A stretch of 64,000 bases of DNA from SZUA-254 sp031379665. GTDB taxonomy: Bacteria > Bacteroidota > Ignavibacteria > UBA10030 > SZUA-254. Of this stretch, positions 7,920-15,906 are shown in pieces. Each line of letters begins with the position of its first letter. Within the stretch, counting starts at the first letter, position 1. Both the position numbers and the translations under genes were made by a program. The stretch lies in the NCBI GenBank assembly GCA_031379665.1, contig JANNFI010000034.1, positions 1 to 64,000 on the forward strand, read 5' to 3'. The notes beneath the pieces are model-generated. The model was given only the letters and a program-made list of their open reading frames with translations. It was not told the origin of the DNA and did not search any database.

Positions 7920-9084
7920 ACTCTCTCCCTCTGTTGGTGATATGGGTGACGATGTCCTCCCCGAAACCGACGATATTGCCGATCCCGATCACGATGGCGT
8001 GGCTCTCCGATGTGGAGAGTATTTTCTCGTACACTTCTTCGGCGCTCGCCCCCACGAGATTGGAAATCTTCGAACCCGGGAGCCCGAGGGCCCGCGCGCG
8101 GTGCTCAAGGGCGGTGGTGAGTTCGCCCACGAGCACGAAATGGTCAGCCCGGATTTTTTGCGAAATGAGTTCCGCCATGCTCTCGGTACGCTGGACCCTG
8201 TCCTTGCGGCAATTGACGACCACGACCACTCTTTTCCCGGCCGTCATGAAGGGCGCGATGAGCTTCCAGATGACGACGTAGGAATCGGGGTCGTTCGCCG
8301 CGAAAGCGTTGACGAACTCGATCATGCGGTCCGCCTGCGAGAGGGTGTAGACCCTCAGGACGCCGGGGTCCGGGACAGCCGCCTGCATCCCCTTCAGCGC
8401 TTCTGTGGCCGGCACACCGGCCATTTCGCAGACGGCGAGGGCGAGGGCGACGTTGCTCTTGTGTTCGAGATAGGTGAAGCCTTTCATCATCCCATCGGTC
8501 ACCCCGTCTTCGACGATGAGCCGCACATCGCTGTTTTTCCTGCGGGCAGCCTCTTCGAAGATATGGAGGTAATTTCTTTCGCACGTGAAGAGCGTCCCGC
8601 CGGTGGGAACCGTCGCGGAGAGCGACCTCGCCACGTCTTCGACGGTGGGGCCCATTTCGTCGAGATGATCCGCCCGGACGTTGGTGATGACCCCGATCGT
8701 GGCGTGGATCATCTGGTCCTCGGCCAGCCTCTGGTTTCCCGGGAGGACCGCCATGCATTCGACCACGAGCGCGTCGATCCCGAGCGATACCGCGCGTCGG
8801 GCGACCCTGACCTGTTCGATGATGTTGGCCTTCCCGATCCGCTGGATGCGGATCTGCTCGCCGGAGGGGTCGAGGTAGCAGGGCATGGTACCGGTGGTTT
8901 TCCCGAGCGTCCGGATACCCCCCGCCTGGAGACCACCGGTGATCAGCCTGGTGACCGATGATTTCCCCCGGGTGCCGTTGACGTGGATCCGCGTGGGGAT
9001 GCGTCGGATCGTGGCCTGGTGGTTGCGGTACTCCCGGGTACCGAACCATACCAGGAACGCGAGCAGGAGAAGCGTGAAGATCAT
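7909..9084 (-). CDS. pgsB: Poly-gamma-glutamate synthase ligase PgsB/CapB
   Basis: PgsB/CapB is the ATP-dependent amide ligase, related to Mur ligases, that polymerises glutamate through gamma-carboxyl bonds at the cytoplasmic face. The protein (391 residues) starts with one membrane helix (residues 2-14). It then has the nucleotide-binding loop NGTRGKSSVTRL (residues 36-47) and the conserved MAVLPGNQ and NVRADHLDEMGPT segments. The start is only 12 bases after the stop of the T9SS propeller gene, so transcription may read through from it. pgsC follows with an 11-base overlap. No capA/pgsA homologue is visible in the operon. Confidence 0.95.
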   Translation of the reverse strand: MIFTLLLLAFLVWFGTREYRNHQATIRRIPTRIHVNGTRGKSSVTRLITGGLQAGGIRTLGKTTGTMPCYLDPSGEQIRIQRIGKANIIEQVRVARRAVSLGIDALVVECMAVLPGNQRLAEDQMIHATIGVITNVRADHLDEMGPTVEDVARSLSATVPTGGTLFTCERNYLHIFEEAARRKNSDVRLIVEDGVTDGMMKGFTYLEHKSNVALALAVCEMAGVPATEALKGMQAAVPDPGVLRVYTLSQADRMIEFVNAFAANDPDSYVVIWKLIAPFMTAGKRVVVVVNCRKDRVQRTESMAELISQKIRADHFVLVGELTTALEHRARALGLPGSKISNLVGASAEEVYEKILSTSESHAIVIGIGNIVGFGEDIVTHITNRGREYAY

Positions 9085-9096
9085 GCCGGCTCCTGC

Positions 9097-12000
9097 TCAG
9101 CGAAGGAGGAACATTTTTTTCGTCAGGACCTGTGTCGCCGAGGTGCCGCCTTCCATCGACGCCTCCAGCCTGTAAAAATAGACCCCGCTGCTCATTCCTT
9201 CAGCGTTCCACGTCACGGCGTGGTGTCCCGGCCCCTCGACACCGTCCACGAGTTCGACGACGACCCTGCCCAGGACATCGAACACCGCGAGATGGACGCG
9301 CGCGGCGGATGGGAGGTCGTACCCGATGCCAGTCGAAGGATTGAAGGGGTTGGGTCTGTTCTGGTCCAGGAGGAACGTCACCTGTCCGGAGGCGTCACTC
9401 GGGCCTGGCGATTCTACCGCCAACCGGCCGATGGTGATCCCGGCGTCCAGGTCGAGTTCGGCCGAGCCGTATCCCTGCAGGGAATGTCCGGTCGACCTGC
9501 CTCCGCGTATGACATCGAGCCTGAGGATGAACGCAGGATCGTCGATTTCCCACGTCACGCCGACGATCCCCCCGCCGGAGGATACCTGAATGGGGATGTT
9601 TCTTCCCCGGCTACCCGGTTCCAGAAAGATGAAGGTACCCTGCGTCGCCACGACCCTCACATCGATGATTCCGGAGGGAGGTAGGGGCGGAAGCCCCGAG
9701 ATATCGAACTCCGGCGCGGGACCGGCGTAGAGCGTGAGCGATCTCGTGACGCCGTCCGTGTCACGGAAATGCACTGAGCCGGCCTTGCGCCTCTCGGGCA
9801 CGGCGTCGACCCTCCCGCTGCTGACGGGCGAAGACGCCGGACCGGAACCGAGAATGATCTCGCCCGCCTGGTTCACCTTGATCCAGTAACCCGAGCCGGG
9901 GTGGACCGAATCCGCGATGATGTAACCGCTCACGCCGGAAAACCCGTACGTGGAGGAAATCACGGCGACCGGGGGAACGGGCAGGAGCGACGTCACGGGA
10001 ATCGGTTGCGACGCCGACCCGATGATGTTCCACCCCCCCCGCACCGCGAGGGTTTCGTTTGCGAGGCTGGCCCCGCCGAAGACGATGGTTGTTGATGTAG
10101 GGTACTTCAGCCAGTAACCCGGTCCGTTGCTGAGGGTGTCCCTCACGGCATAGGACCCGATGTATGCATAGGCCTGCGATGTGGATGTCGGGAACAGGGT
10201 TCCCTTCCGGAAATCCGGAACGCCGACCGGGACGGAGACGAGGTTCCATCCAAACTCAACGCCAACGGTGACGATGCTCGACGAGCCGGGATCAAGAACG
10301 TGGATGACCACCGTCTCGCTGTCCGCGAGGATTCCGTCCGAGGCATGGAAAGTCACGGGGTGGTCCCCGAGGTCCGATGGGGAGGGTATCCAGGTGAACA
10401 GGCCCCGGCCGTTGAGGCTGTCGGTGAAAAGGGCCCCTGGGGGCATACCGGTGGCAGTGAGGGCCGCATCCGTCCCGTCGGCGTCCGTCGCCGAGACGCT
10501 GATGAGGAGCTGCTGGTTCATGAACACCGACCTGTCACCGATTGTGCTCAGCACCGGCGGCGAGTTGACGAAACTATAGAATGTCCGGTAGACGCCGTGC
10601 GACCCGCTCCCGGCGTAAAGGGTGGGGGTGATCCCACCGTCGCTGACCAGGGCACTGATCTCGGAGTCGGAGAGCCCGGTGTTCATCGCCGCCCAGTGGA
10701 TCCCGCTGTCGACGCTCACAAAGATCCCGTCGCCGAACGTGGCCGCGAAATAAATCCTGTGGTCGTTCGGATGGATCAGCACGGATCGGACGGAATGCGT
10801 CGCGGGCAGCTGCGCGAGGAGCGACCACGCGCTCCCGCCGTTGCTGCTCCGGTAGACCCTGCCGCTGTCGACGCCGGCATACAGGACGTTGCTGTTGGCG
10901 TAATCGACGGTCACCGAGCGGACATCATGGTCGGTGGGCAGGAAACCGTTCGCGGCGGTAAAGTTCGTCCAGCTCGACCCGCCGTTGGTCGTCTTGAAGA
11001 GGAACAGAGAGTCCGTTCCCGCGTACAGGGTATTCACATTCGAGGGGTCCAGCGTCGCCGACCTGATTGCCGTCGACGCTGGAATCCCCGTATTGACCGC
11101 ACTCCAGCCCGCGCCGCCGTTCGTCGTCTTGTAGATACCGTTTCCCGTACCGGCGTATACGACATCCACGTTCCCCGGGTCGGCGACGAGGGTCCGCACG
11201 AAGATGTTCATCGAGGCGGCATCGGTAAGTGTCCACGTCGTCCCGCCGTCGGCGCTCCTGTACACGCCGGAGCCATAGGCTGCCGCGTACACGATCGACG
11301 GATTGCCCGTGATGGCGAATGAAGTGATGGAATTGACGGTATTCAGTGTTGCCGCTTTCGTCCATGTCGAACCCTGGTCGGTCGACCTCCATATCCCGTC
11401 GCCGAAATTGGTGCCGAGGAGGATGTCGCCGTTCCCGTTGACGGCAACGGCGCGGGCGTAGGTCCCCAGCATGCCTGCGTTTCTCGCGGACCATGTGAGC
11501 CCCGTGTTGAGACTTCGGTAGACCCCCGCCCCTTCGGTGCCGAGGTAGACCTCGTCCGGATTCGGGTCGTTGACATCGATGCTACTCACGACCGCGGCCG
11601 TCCCGGGAAGCCCGCCACCCGCGACCCAGCCGAGCGTGGTGTCCCCGAGATCGCGAGCATAAAACCCACCGAGCGAGTCGGTCCCCGCAAACCGGTGCGT
11701 CTGACTGAACGCAACCGCGTTGATCTGCAGATCGGGGAGCGGGCCGGGAGTCGTCTCTGCGTTGATCTGCGTCCAGTTGGTCCCGGCATTGGTCGACTTG
11801 TACACACCCCTGTTCGCGGTCCCGATGATGAGGCCGGTCGCGGGAGAATTCGAACTGATCGCGATCGAACGGACGCTGCTCCTGATACCGATAACGGGTT
11901 GGACTTGGATCCACGTCGATCCCGCGTCGGTACTCCGGAAGAGCGCACCGCCGGCCGAGATGTCGAGAATGGATCCGCCTGCATAGAGTGAGTCCGCACC

Positions 12001-12564
12001 GTAAACGCCGATGGACCAGACGTGGGTGAGCGTTTCAAGAGTGACCGGGTCTGTGATGGTGACCGTCGACCACGAAGCGCCGAGGTCCGTGCTCCGGTAG
12101 ATGCCGTTTCCATAGGTGCCGGCGTAGACCGTTCCGCCCGCCGGGTCATAGGCGAGCGCCCTCACTGAGAAGGGGGTAGCCTGCGAGAGCGCCCAGAGCG
12201 AACCCGCGTTTGTGGTCTTGTAGACGCCGTCGTTCGTGCCGGCGAAAACCAGGCTATCGGAGATGACCGCGAGCGACCGGACGTAGGTGTTCGTAAGCCC
12301 GTTCTGCCTGGGGTTCCAGGTCGCGCCCCCGTTTGTGCTCCTGAAGACCCCCCATCCGAATGCCCCGGCATAGACCACCGAGGTGTCCTGGGGTGAGACA
12401 ACGACGGTCTTGATGACTTTATAGCTGGGGCCCAAATTTGTCCACCCCGCGGCGGCGTGAAACGTTTCGACGACGAGGAGTATGGAGACCGCGATCGACG
12501 ACAATGATGTTTTCGTAATGTTCCCTTTCGAATGATCGTGATGAGTGGGGACGGGTGTAAACAT
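9097..12564 (-). CDS. T9SS-exported Asp-box propeller protein
   Basis: This is an 1155-residue secreted protein. After a signal peptide (SIAVSILLVVETFHAAAG) come about twelve Asp-box/BNR repeats of the form R-S-T-x-x-G-x-[ST]-W spread over some 620 residues, typical of sortilin/sialidase-like propellers. Next are a cadherin-like putative Ig domain (SATDADGTDAALTATGMPPG), a duplicated GWN...GYW module (about residues 767-906) shared with the gene at 28771, and a C-terminal T9SS type A sorting domain (NRPNPFNPSTGIGYDLP, residues 1065-1155). The ATG at 12564 is preferred over an upstream TTG (12588). An unusual ATT start preceded by GAAAGGGAAC is possible. The ligand is unknown. It may be co-transcribed with the PGA genes 12 bases downstream. 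Confidence 0.88.
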   Translation of the reverse strand: MFTPVPTHHDHSKGNITKTSLSSIAVSILLVVETFHAAAGWTNLGPSYKVIKTVVVSPQDTSVVYAGAFGWGVFRSTNGGATWNPRQNGLTNTYVRSLAVISDSLVFAGTNDGVYKTTNAGSLWALSQATPFSVRALAYDPAGGTVYAGTYGNGIYRSTDLGASWSTVTITDPVTLETLTHVWSIGVYGADSLYAGGSILDISAGGALFRSTDAGSTWIQVQPVIGIRSSVRSIAISSNSPATGLIIGTANRGVYKSTNAGTNWTQINAETTPGPLPDLQINAVAFSQTHRFAGTDSLGGFYARDLGDTTLGWVAGGGLPGTAAVVSSIDVNDPNPDEVYLGTEGAGVYRSLNTGLTWSARNAGMLGTYARAVAVNGNGDILLGTNFGDGIWRSTDQGSTWTKAATLNTVNSITSFAITGNPSIVYAAAYGSGVYRSADGGTTWTLTDAASMNIFVRTLVADPGNVDVVYAGTGNGIYKTTNGGAGWSAVNTGIPASTAIRSATLDPSNVNTLYAGTDSLFLFKTTNGGSSWTNFTAANGFLPTDHDVRSVTVDYANSNVLYAGVDSGRVYRSSNGGSAWSLLAQLPATHSVRSVLIHPNDHRIYFAATFGDGIFVSVDSGIHWAAMNTGLSDSEISALVSDGGITPTLYAGSGSHGVYRTFYSFVNSPPVLSTIGDRSVFMNQQLLISVSATDADGTDAALTATGMPPGALFTDSLNGRGLFTWIPSPSDLGDHPVTFHASDGILADSETVVIHVLDPGSSSIVTVGVEFGWNLVSVPVGVPDFRKGTLFPTSTSQAYAYIGSYAVRDTLSNGPGYWLKYPTSTTIVFGGASLANETLAVRGGWNIIGSASQPIPVTSLLPVPPVAVISSTYGFSGVSGYIIADSVHPGSGYWIKVNQAGEIILGSGPASSPVSSGRVDAVPERRKAGSVHFRDTDGVTRSLTLYAGPAPEFDISGLPPLPPSGIIDVRVVATQGTFIFLEPGSRGRNIPIQVSSGGGIVGVTWEIDDPAFILRLDVIRGGRSTGHSLQGYGSAELDLDAGITIGRLAVESPGPSDASGQVTFLLDQNRPNPFNPSTGIGYDLPSAARVHLAVFDVLGRVVVELVDGVEGPGHHAVTWNAEGMSSGVYFYRLEASMEGGTSATQVLTKKMFLLR

Positions 12565-12824
12565 CCTTGACGCAACCCCCCGAATCAATGGGTCAACGGA
12601 CTCATTCTTTCACAGGATCGGGGGTCGCGGGGTAATGTGTATCGGACGGGAATTCGGGATATTCCCTGAAGAACAGCGAGGCATAAAGAGCCGAGGCATC
12701 GAGTTTTACTGAAGAAACAAGCGACTCGGACGCCTGTGGATATGATCAATACGTAGTTGATTCACTAAACTATCATTTTCCCGAACAAGAGTCAATATTG
12801 GTCCTCCGATCGCCAGCATTGGGA

Positions 12825-12965
12825 TTACCCCATTTCATGGACAGCGAGGTAAACCAGAATCATTTGTTGTTGTTCAAAAGCCACTGGTGATTTGTAACCG
12901 AGGGACGGGTGCCGCGTACCCGTTCGTAGAACTGCTCAGGATACTCGAACAGTCCAGGCACGCTT
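12825..12965 (-). pseudogene. IS3/IS481-type transposase C-terminal remnant, frameshifted
   Basis: On the minus strand LFEYPEQFYERVR is read in one frame, and HPSLGYKSPVAFEQQQ, ending at TAA 12825, in the next. Joined, they give the typical C-terminal rve-transposase sequence (FYNRVRRHPSLGYKSPVAFE). Restoring one C at about 12920 would rejoin the frames, so a single-base deletion has occurred. Nothing of the catalytic DDE core is present upstream. The fragment directly abuts the recombinase remnant. Confidence 0.75.
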
Positions 12966-13039
12966 GGAGTGAGATCATCGAGAGACACCGCGTCGAGGGG
13001 GGATTTTCTGTGAATACCCGCCGTTGAATTCTGTCCGAG

Positions 13040-13249
13040 ATCCAACCTGTTCACCGTAGCATGCTGCATTTCAGCCTGCAGGTGCGAATATACCGGCGTT
13101 ACCGCAATACTCGAGCGATCAAGTGGTTTCTGCACCTCGCAGGTCGACACCCCATTCCGCACCAACCAGCTTGCGAAGCCGTGTCGGAGGGAGTGGAAGG
13201 GGAGTCCGGGACCCACGGCGCGGCGGGGATCCGGCGGTGATTTTGGGAT
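13040..13249 (-). pseudogene. Tyrosine recombinase (XerC/integrase-like) C-terminal remnant
   Basis: The reading frame contains GLPFHSLRHGFASWLV (H-x-x-R box), CEVQKPLDRSSIAVT and VYSHLQAE (nucleophile Tyr), the end of a phage-integrase catalytic domain. The second catalytic box, normally L-G-H-S-S, reads L-D-R-S-S, so its His is lost. An in-frame TGA at about 13250 cuts off the N-terminal part and no catalytic first Arg is found. It is therefore a non-functional relic. The frame runs on into the transposase fragment as a chimaera. Confidence 0.8.
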
Positions 13250-13258
13250 ATCTGAGCA

Positions 13259-13417
13259 TCACAGCTTTTGAGTGCGAAAATTCTGCGTACCGGTCAGGTT
13301 GGTCAGGACTACTCTTACTTTCCACATCCCCACCTGGCCGGCGTCACTCTGGAAGGTACCGTTGGCGGATGATGAACTTGAGTACCGCTGGACCTGGTTT
13401 GAGTCGAATTGATCCAT
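13259..13417 (-). CDS. Small ORF resembling the tail of a secreted beta-sandwich protein
   Basis: The ORF runs 52 codons from ATG 13417 to TGA 13259. Residues 12-22 are Ser/Gly-rich and the last 22 residues (MWKVRVVLTNLTGTQNFRTQ and two more) have the alternating pattern of a beta strand pair, as at the end of pre-peptidase C-terminal-like domains. It has no signal peptide and lies in the decayed island, so it is more probably a gene fragment than a working gene. No function is assigned. Confidence 0.25.
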   Translation of the reverse strand: MDQFDSNQVQRYSSSSSANGTFQSDAGQVGMWKVRVVLTNLTGTQNFRTQKL

Positions 13418-13745
13418 TCCTTTCGCTTAATTACCCGGCACACGGTTTTTCAATTGAGGCATGACAATGCCTGGCTCCCATTAATCCGGGTGGACGTCGA
13501 CAGATACACAAGAAGGCTTTTGATGCGAAACATCCGATGATGGTCGAAATAAATCTGACCGGATATCGGCGGTCGACAAGTTCCTGTCCGGCAACATCAT
13601 CCAGCATTACAACCACGGGAGAAACGGGATAAACGTGCGGATCTGTCGTGCCGAGGCAGATCGGTCGGGATGAAGCCTGAAAAAATCCGCGAGATTCTCC
13701 CATTCCATCAATGCCGGAGGATTTTCCATCCTCAGCGATGCACTG
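13418..13745. other. Non-coding stretch of the decayed island, nothing recognised
   Basis: About 330 bases, visibly less GC-rich than the flanks. I see no convincing gene, tRNA or inverted terminal repeat here. Open frames crossing it are extensions of antisense frames of the membrane-protein gene at 13860. Confidence 0.5.
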
Positions 13746-13774
13746 TTGAATTCCTCGACAGGTTTGTTTATTAT
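13746..13774 (+). promoter_or_regulatory. Candidate sigma70-type promoter for the TPR membrane-protein gene
   Basis: TTGAAT (13746-13751) and TATTAT (13769-13774) are spaced by 17 bases, 85 bases upstream of the ATG at 13860. The downstream gene is the first on the plus strand after the island, so it needs a promoter here. Confidence 0.45.
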
Positions 13775-13859
13775 TCGCTGTTTGCCGCCCGCAAGGTAGC
13801 TGTCTCTTTCCTGGGGGTGGAGGAATTATTTTCGACGAGGACATGCTCCGGGTCGATGC

Positions 13860-15899
13860 ATGAAAACCGGTCTGGCAGCGGCGATCATCGTGGTCACAAT
13901 CCTGGCTGCGCTGCATCTCGCGGCGCTCTTCCTTCCGCCGGGGCTGACCTGGGGATTTCATTTCCTGGAATTCCTCGGGCCGGTCCACGTGGCGGCGTAC
14001 GCACTCCTCGTTGCGCTCCTCGTCGCAGCAGTTCGTACCGGCAGGATCGATCCAGTCGTCGATCGCCTCGGCGCGGCGTGCCGTGACCGCGCGACCCTCT
14101 TCTTCACCGCCTCGCTGGCGCTTTTCGTCGCCGCAGGATTCGCCTTCCGCATCGACGTGCCGCTCCTCGGGGATAGTTGGTTCCTGGTGACGAACTTCGC
14201 CGGGGCGCTCCGTGGGACCGAGGAAATCCTGCCTCGTCACGAACCGCTCGCCACCTACTACCTCTCGTTCGTCATCGGGCTCTTCGGCGTCAAGACCTAC
14301 CAGGGGTTCCTCACCGCTTTTTTCGCGGGAGGAATGGTGCTCGGCGCCGGGTTCCTCGGGACGACGTTCGCGGCAACGCGACTTCTGTTCCCCGAACACC
14401 GTGAACGGGCGATCGCCTGGCTGACGGTCTGCTCGCTCCCCTGCCTCGTCCTTTTCTTCGGCTACGTCGAGACCTACGCCGTCGTCTTGTTCGCCCTCTC
14501 GCTGTACACGCTCGCGGGCGCGCTCTATCTCCGCGGGCGGGTGCCGTTCGTCGTCCCGGCGGTCGCCTTCCTCCTTCAGGCGCTCACCCATTACCTCACC
14601 GTGCTCACCCTCCCCGGGCTCTGTTACCTCGCCTGGATCGGGCTCAGGCGGGGAAAGCGCAACGACGTCGCGCTCGGCGTCGGGTTTTCCTGCGTCGCGT
14701 TTCTGCTGATCCTCATCGCGATCGGGTTCGACGTCGCGGACTATGTCTCCCAGGTCCCGCACAAGCACTATCTCCCCCTATTCACGCCCGACGACCAGGT
14801 GGAGCGGTATTCGTCCCCCTACACTCTCTTTTCACCCTTCCATTTCCTCGATCTTGCCAACCTCTCGCTGCTCCTGCTCGCGCCGGCGATCGGGATGGTC
14901 GTTGTCCGGTTCGCGATGAGACGGAGCATCTCCCCCGGTGGGACGGGCGGGACGGGCGAGACATCCGGCGCCCGTACGGCGAATCCGGCGAGAGGAGATA
15001 CCCTCATCCCACCCCCATCCGACTCCGAATGGTTCCTCCTCGCCTGCGTCCTCCCGGTCGCGCTCTTCGGCTTCGTCGCGAAGTTCGACCTTGGCACCGC
15101 CCGCGACTGGGACGTGCTGGGTCCGTATTCATTCCTCTTCGTTCTCCTCGCCCTGGCATGGTGGTTCCGGCGCATCCCGCCGCCCGCCTCGACCCGCATC
15201 CTTTCCGTCATCACGCTCGGCACGCTCCTCAACGGGCTGCTCTGGTGGTCGGTTGTCGGCTCGGATTCGCCGGCCGTCGATCGATTTCGGACCTTGATGG
15301 ACCATCGTCTCAACGGCCAGGGGGGGATGTACAGTGCGAGCCTGTACCTTTCCCGCTACTACCGTCAGATGGGGAGAGGGAGCGAAGAGTCGGCGGAGCT
15401 CTGGCTGCAGTATCTCTTGCGGTACCCAGGGGACATCCGGGCGTACCGAAACGTCCTCACCAATACGAAGGAGGAAGGCGCGACGGCCGCGGCCGACAAA
15501 ATCAGGGGATGGTCGCAGGCCTTCAACCGGAACCCGCTCACCGACGCCACGATGGTGACGCTCGCCCTCGAGTGGGGCAACGCGGCCCTTGCGGAGAACC
15601 GCGACACCGACGCGGAACTGTTCTTCGAAGCGGCCCTCGACGTGGACAAACGGAATGCCCCGGCCTGGAACAACCTCGGGACCGTCCACGCCCGCAGGGA
15701 GGAGTACGCCGCCGCCGCCGCGATGTTCAACCAGGCAGTCGAGCTCGACCCGATCTTCGCCGATGCCTGGTTCAACCTCGGTCGCGCCTGGCTCGCCACC
15801 GGCAGAAGCACCGAAGCGCGGCAGGCCTTCAGCGAGTCGGCGCGTCTCGGGAACAGATCGGCGAGGTCGCTTCTCTCGACCGGGACCGTCCAGCCGTAG
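13860..15899 (+). CDS. Polytopic membrane protein with C-terminal TPR domain
   Basis: The 679-residue product has about ten hydrophobic helices up to residue ~475, then a soluble tail of helix pairs. The last 100 residues include two canonical TPR units (APAWNNLGTVHARREEYAAA and DAWFNLGRAWLATGRSTEAR). An acidic pair in the first loop (IDVPLLGDSWFLVTN) and a HEPLATYYLS segment recall GT-C glycosyltransferases/PMT-like proteins with TPR tails. This is suggestive, and the sugar donor and acceptor are unknown. A Gly/Thr linker after the eighth helix is encoded by a 9-base tandem repeat (14940-14957). The gene precedes a second GT-C-like gene by 7 bases, so the two probably form an operon. Confidence 0.7.
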   Translation: MKTGLAAAIIVVTILAALHLAALFLPPGLTWGFHFLEFLGPVHVAAYALLVALLVAAVRTGRIDPVVDRLGAACRDRATLFFTASLALFVAAGFAFRIDVPLLGDSWFLVTNFAGALRGTEEILPRHEPLATYYLSFVIGLFGVKTYQGFLTAFFAGGMVLGAGFLGTTFAATRLLFPEHRERAIAWLTVCSLPCLVLFFGYVETYAVVLFALSLYTLAGALYLRGRVPFVVPAVAFLLQALTHYLTVLTLPGLCYLAWIGLRRGKRNDVALGVGFSCVAFLLILIAIGFDVADYVSQVPHKHYLPLFTPDDQVERYSSPYTLFSPFHFLDLANLSLLLLAPAIGMVVVRFAMRRSISPGGTGGTGETSGARTANPARGDTLIPPPSDSEWFLLACVLPVALFGFVAKFDLGTARDWDVLGPYSFLFVLLALAWWFRRIPPPASTRILSVITLGTLLNGLLWWSVVGSDSPAVDRFRTLMDHRLNGQGGMYSASLYLSRYYRQMGRGSEESAELWLQYLLRYPGDIRAYRNVLTNTKEEGATAAADKIRGWSQAFNRNPLTDATMVTLALEWGNAALAENRDTDAELFFEAALDVDKRNAPAWNNLGTVHARREEYAAAAAMFNQAVELDPIFADAWFNLGRAWLATGRSTEARQAFSESARLGNRSARSLLSTGTVQP

Positions 15900-15906
15900 G
15901 CGTTCA

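Noticed and set aside
13431..14768. 445-codon minus-strand frame over the TPR membrane-protein gene
   Set aside because: Charged, repeat-free antisense translation with no recognisable domain; the plus strand encodes clear membrane helices and TPRs.
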